Shown piece by piece: positions 44,616 through 46,341 of a stretch of 46,341 nucleotides of DNA. The stretch is taken from the NCBI GenBank assembly GCA_022572355.1, contig JACZWC010000029.1, positions 1 through 46,341 on the forward strand, read 5' to 3'. The DNA is from Bacteroidota bacterium (GTDB lineage Bacteria; Bacteroidota; Bacteroidia; NORP154). Both the position numbers and the translations under genes were made by a program. Numbering within the stretch: position 1 is the first letter of the stretch; each line of letters begins with the position of its first letter. The notes under the pieces are model-generated. The model was not told where the DNA came from and ran no database searches. It saw only the letters and a list, made by a program, of their open reading frames with translations.

Positions 44616-45242
44616 ATGTTTAGAAAAAGGAGTAAATTATTTTGTATTGGTTATGGAAAGACAGGTACATCATCACTGGAAAGAGCATTGAGTGATCTCG
44701 GTTATAAAATGGGAGATCAGGCAACTGGAGAATTGTTAATTTTTGATTGGGCGCAAAGAGATTTTGAAAAGATAATAGCATTCTGCAAAAAATCAGATGC
44801 ATTTCAGGATAGTCCTTTTTGCCTACCATATACTTATATTCCTCTTGATCAAGCCTTTCGTGGTAGCAAATTTATCCTAACAGTTCGCAGTAGTACTGAA
44901 GAATGGTACAGTTCATTGATGAGGTTCCATTCTAAGGTCTTTGCAGATGGCGAAAGAGTTCCAAGCACTGATGATTACAAAAAATCAGAGTATCGATTTA
45001 AGGGATATAGTTGGGAAGCAAGAATACTTATGTTTGATATAACAGAAGATAATCCGAACGATAAAGAAGTATTAACCGTAGCCTATGAGAGGCATAATGA
45101 GAGTGTAATAGAATATTTTAGGCATAGATCCAACGATTTATTGGTTCTTAATGTAGCCCATCACGATGCGTACGAAAAGCTCTGCGCATTTTTAAACAAA
45201 GCTCCATTATATGATAAATTCCCCTGGGAGAATAAAACTTAA
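44616..45242 (+). CDS. Sulfotransferase family protein
   Basis: 208 aa. The N-terminal LFCIGYGKTGTSSLERAL is the 5'-phosphosulfate-binding loop of PAPS-dependent sulfotransferases. FILTVRSSTEEWYSSLMRF carries the 3'-phosphate-binding Arg/Ser pattern. The remainder matches the short single-domain sulfotransferases found in bacterial and algal glycan loci. The predicted reaction transfers sulfate from PAPS to a hydroxyl or amine, here most likely on a sugar of the exported polysaccharide. It is separated by one base from the Wzt-like gene, so co-translation is likely. Acceptor identity is unknown. Confidence 0.85.
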   Translation: MFRKRSKLFCIGYGKTGTSSLERALSDLGYKMGDQATGELLIFDWAQRDFEKIIAFCKKSDAFQDSPFCLPYTYIPLDQAFRGSKFILTVRSSTEEWYSSLMRFHSKVFADGERVPSTDDYKKSEYRFKGYSWEARILMFDITEDNPNDKEVLTVAYERHNESVIEYFRHRSNDLLVLNVAHHDAYEKLCAFLNKAPLYDKFPWENKT

Positions 45243-45365
45243 TATTTGAAGTTGCCCACAAAATATTGTCATATCTAATAATGGAACTATTCAAATCAAA
45301 TCTTGTACGAAATCAACTTCTCGATTCATGATATTTAGATTAATTTTAGTAGTTCAATATCGGTT

Positions 45366-46341
45366 ATGATCAATGTAACCAAGTCATATCTACCCCCGAT
45401 AAAGGAGTACAATGCGTATCTCAAAGGAATTTGGGAAAGAAATTGGCTTACTAACCAGGGACCTCTTGTAATTGAACTGGAAAAAAACCTCAAAAAATAT
45501 CTCAATGTAAATTTTTTGCAATTTACTGTAAATGGTACGCTGCCATTGCAAATAGCCATTAAAGTACTCGGAATTAAGGGAGATATCGTTACAACCCCTT
45601 TTTCCTATGTAGCTACGACAGGTGCTATCTTATGGGAGAATTGTTCTCCGGTCTATGTTGATATTGAACCGACAACATTTTGTATTGATGCAGATAAGAT
45701 AGAGGCGTCCATCACGGAAAGTACAACCGCGATATTGGCAACACATGTATTCGGGTTTCCTTGTGACGTTATTAAAATTGCAACTATTGCGAAGAAATAT
45801 AACCTGAAAGTAGTCTATGATGGAGCTCACGCCTTCGGTGTTAAACTTAAGGGAGAAAGTATTTTCAATTACGGTGATGTATGTACCTGCAGTTTTCACG
45901 CTACCAAATTTTTCCATACCATTGAGGGAGGGGCAATCATATGTAATGACAAAGACCTAAACGAAAAAATAATGCTTTACAAGACCTTTGGACATAAGGG
46001 TGAAGATTATATCAGTATGGGTATCAATGGTAAGAATTCCGAATTCCATGCTGCAATGGGATTATGCAATTTGCCTAAAGTAAATGGCTTTATTGCACAA
46101 AGAAGGACTCTATCGGATATGTATAGAACAGAACTACATTCATTGCCCATTATTTGTATTACAATTCCAAGCAATATTGAGTATAACTATTCCTATTTTC
46201 CTATCCTGTTTCAAACCGAAGAAGATTTAATCATAGTCAAAAACCATCTGGAACTGAATCAAGTCAACCCGCGAAGATATTTTTACCCGTCACTCAATAA
46301 GTTGCCTTATCTGAACTCTGCTGATTGCCCGATATCTGAAG
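45366..46341 (+). CDS. DegT/DnrJ/EryC1/StrS-family aminotransferase (3' end outside window)
   Basis: The frame is open from the ATG at 45366 to the last base, 325 complete codons. The N-terminus reads MINVTKSYLPPIKEYNAYL and contains NWLTNQGP, the usual opening of the family. FTVNGTLPLQIAIKVL and VYDGAHAFG (PLP-contacting Asp and His) follow, then SFHATKFFHTIEGGAI with the Lys that forms the Schiff base with PLP. These enzymes transaminate nucleotide-bound 3- or 4-keto-deoxysugars, making amino sugars for O-antigen-type glycans. The HATK version is common in dTDP-4-keto-6-deoxyhexose aminotransferases. It sits 123 nt after the sulfotransferase in the same direction, and the remaining C-terminal part lies beyond the window. 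Confidence 0.9.
   Translation, partial: MINVTKSYLPPIKEYNAYLKGIWERNWLTNQGPLVIELEKNLKKYLNVNFLQFTVNGTLPLQIAIKVLGIKGDIVTTPFSYVATTGAILWENCSPVYVDIEPTTFCIDADKIEASITESTTAILATHVFGFPCDVIKIATIAKKYNLKVVYDGAHAFGVKLKGESIFNYGDVCTCSFHATKFFHTIEGGAIICNDKDLNEKIMLYKTFGHKGEDYISMGINGKNSEFHAAMGLCNLPKVNGFIAQRRTLSDMYRTELHSLPIICITIPSNIEYNYSYFPILFQTEEDLIIVKNHLELNQVNPRRYFYPSLNKLPYLNSADCPISE

Overview
The window looks like a chromosomal segment of a member of the Bacteroidota, probably Flavobacteriales-like. The evidence is eight proteins ending in type IX secretion (T9SS) C-terminal sorting domains, PKD/SprB/GEVED repeat architecture, Bacteroidota-type promoters (TTG-N19/20-TAnnTTTG), and housekeeping families typical of the phylum (aminofutalosine synthase, DUF2520, PASTA protein next to Ddl). 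Family or genus cannot be fixed from the sequence alone.

Layout: (1) 1-453: a tRNA-Arg(ACG), flanked by a degenerate tRNA 5' fragment, a nested inverted-repeat module and a short tRNA 3'-like remnant. (2) 454-2439 (-): secreted ExeM/NucH-type nuclease with a T9SS tail. (3) 2829-12266 (+): a 2323-aa PKD/SprB giant and a 787-aa protein with seven propeller-like repeats; the two share a duplicated C-terminal module. (4) 12244-15307 (-): an operon-like run of OmpR-type response regulator, DUF2520 protein, UbiA prenyltransferase and Maf. (5) 15635-28915 (+): three consecutive M43 (pappalysin-like) secreted metalloproteases of 2674, 1116 and 625 aa. (6) 29181-30347 (+): mqnE. (7) 30344-34801 (-): PASTA protein, T9SS exoprotein and RluA-family pseudouridine synthase. 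(8) 34961-35956 (+): ddl. (9) 35930-42161 (-): a 1880-aa T9SS giant followed by rdgB. (10) 42458-46341 (+): start of a surface-polysaccharide locus (ABC-2 permease, Wzt-like ATPase with a C-terminal glycan-binding-type domain, sulfotransferase, DegT-family aminotransferase cut by the window edge).

Eight T9SS cargo genes occupy about 32.7 kb of the 46.3 kb, yet no T9SS machinery gene and no PorP/SprF partner is present. Cargo genes are embedded in or abut housekeeping operons. A working inference is that the window encodes a large part of a surface adhesin/protease layer next to the genes for a possibly sulfated exported glycan. In known T9SS organisms, cargo can be anchored to an exported surface polysaccharide.

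The least explained signals are the structured repeat beside the tRNA, paired palindromes between the response regulator and the protease operon, a promoter placed directly before a terminator-like hairpin at 9792-9876, a Maf gene whose expected ATG reads ATC, and the structured 28.9-29.15 kb intergenic region.
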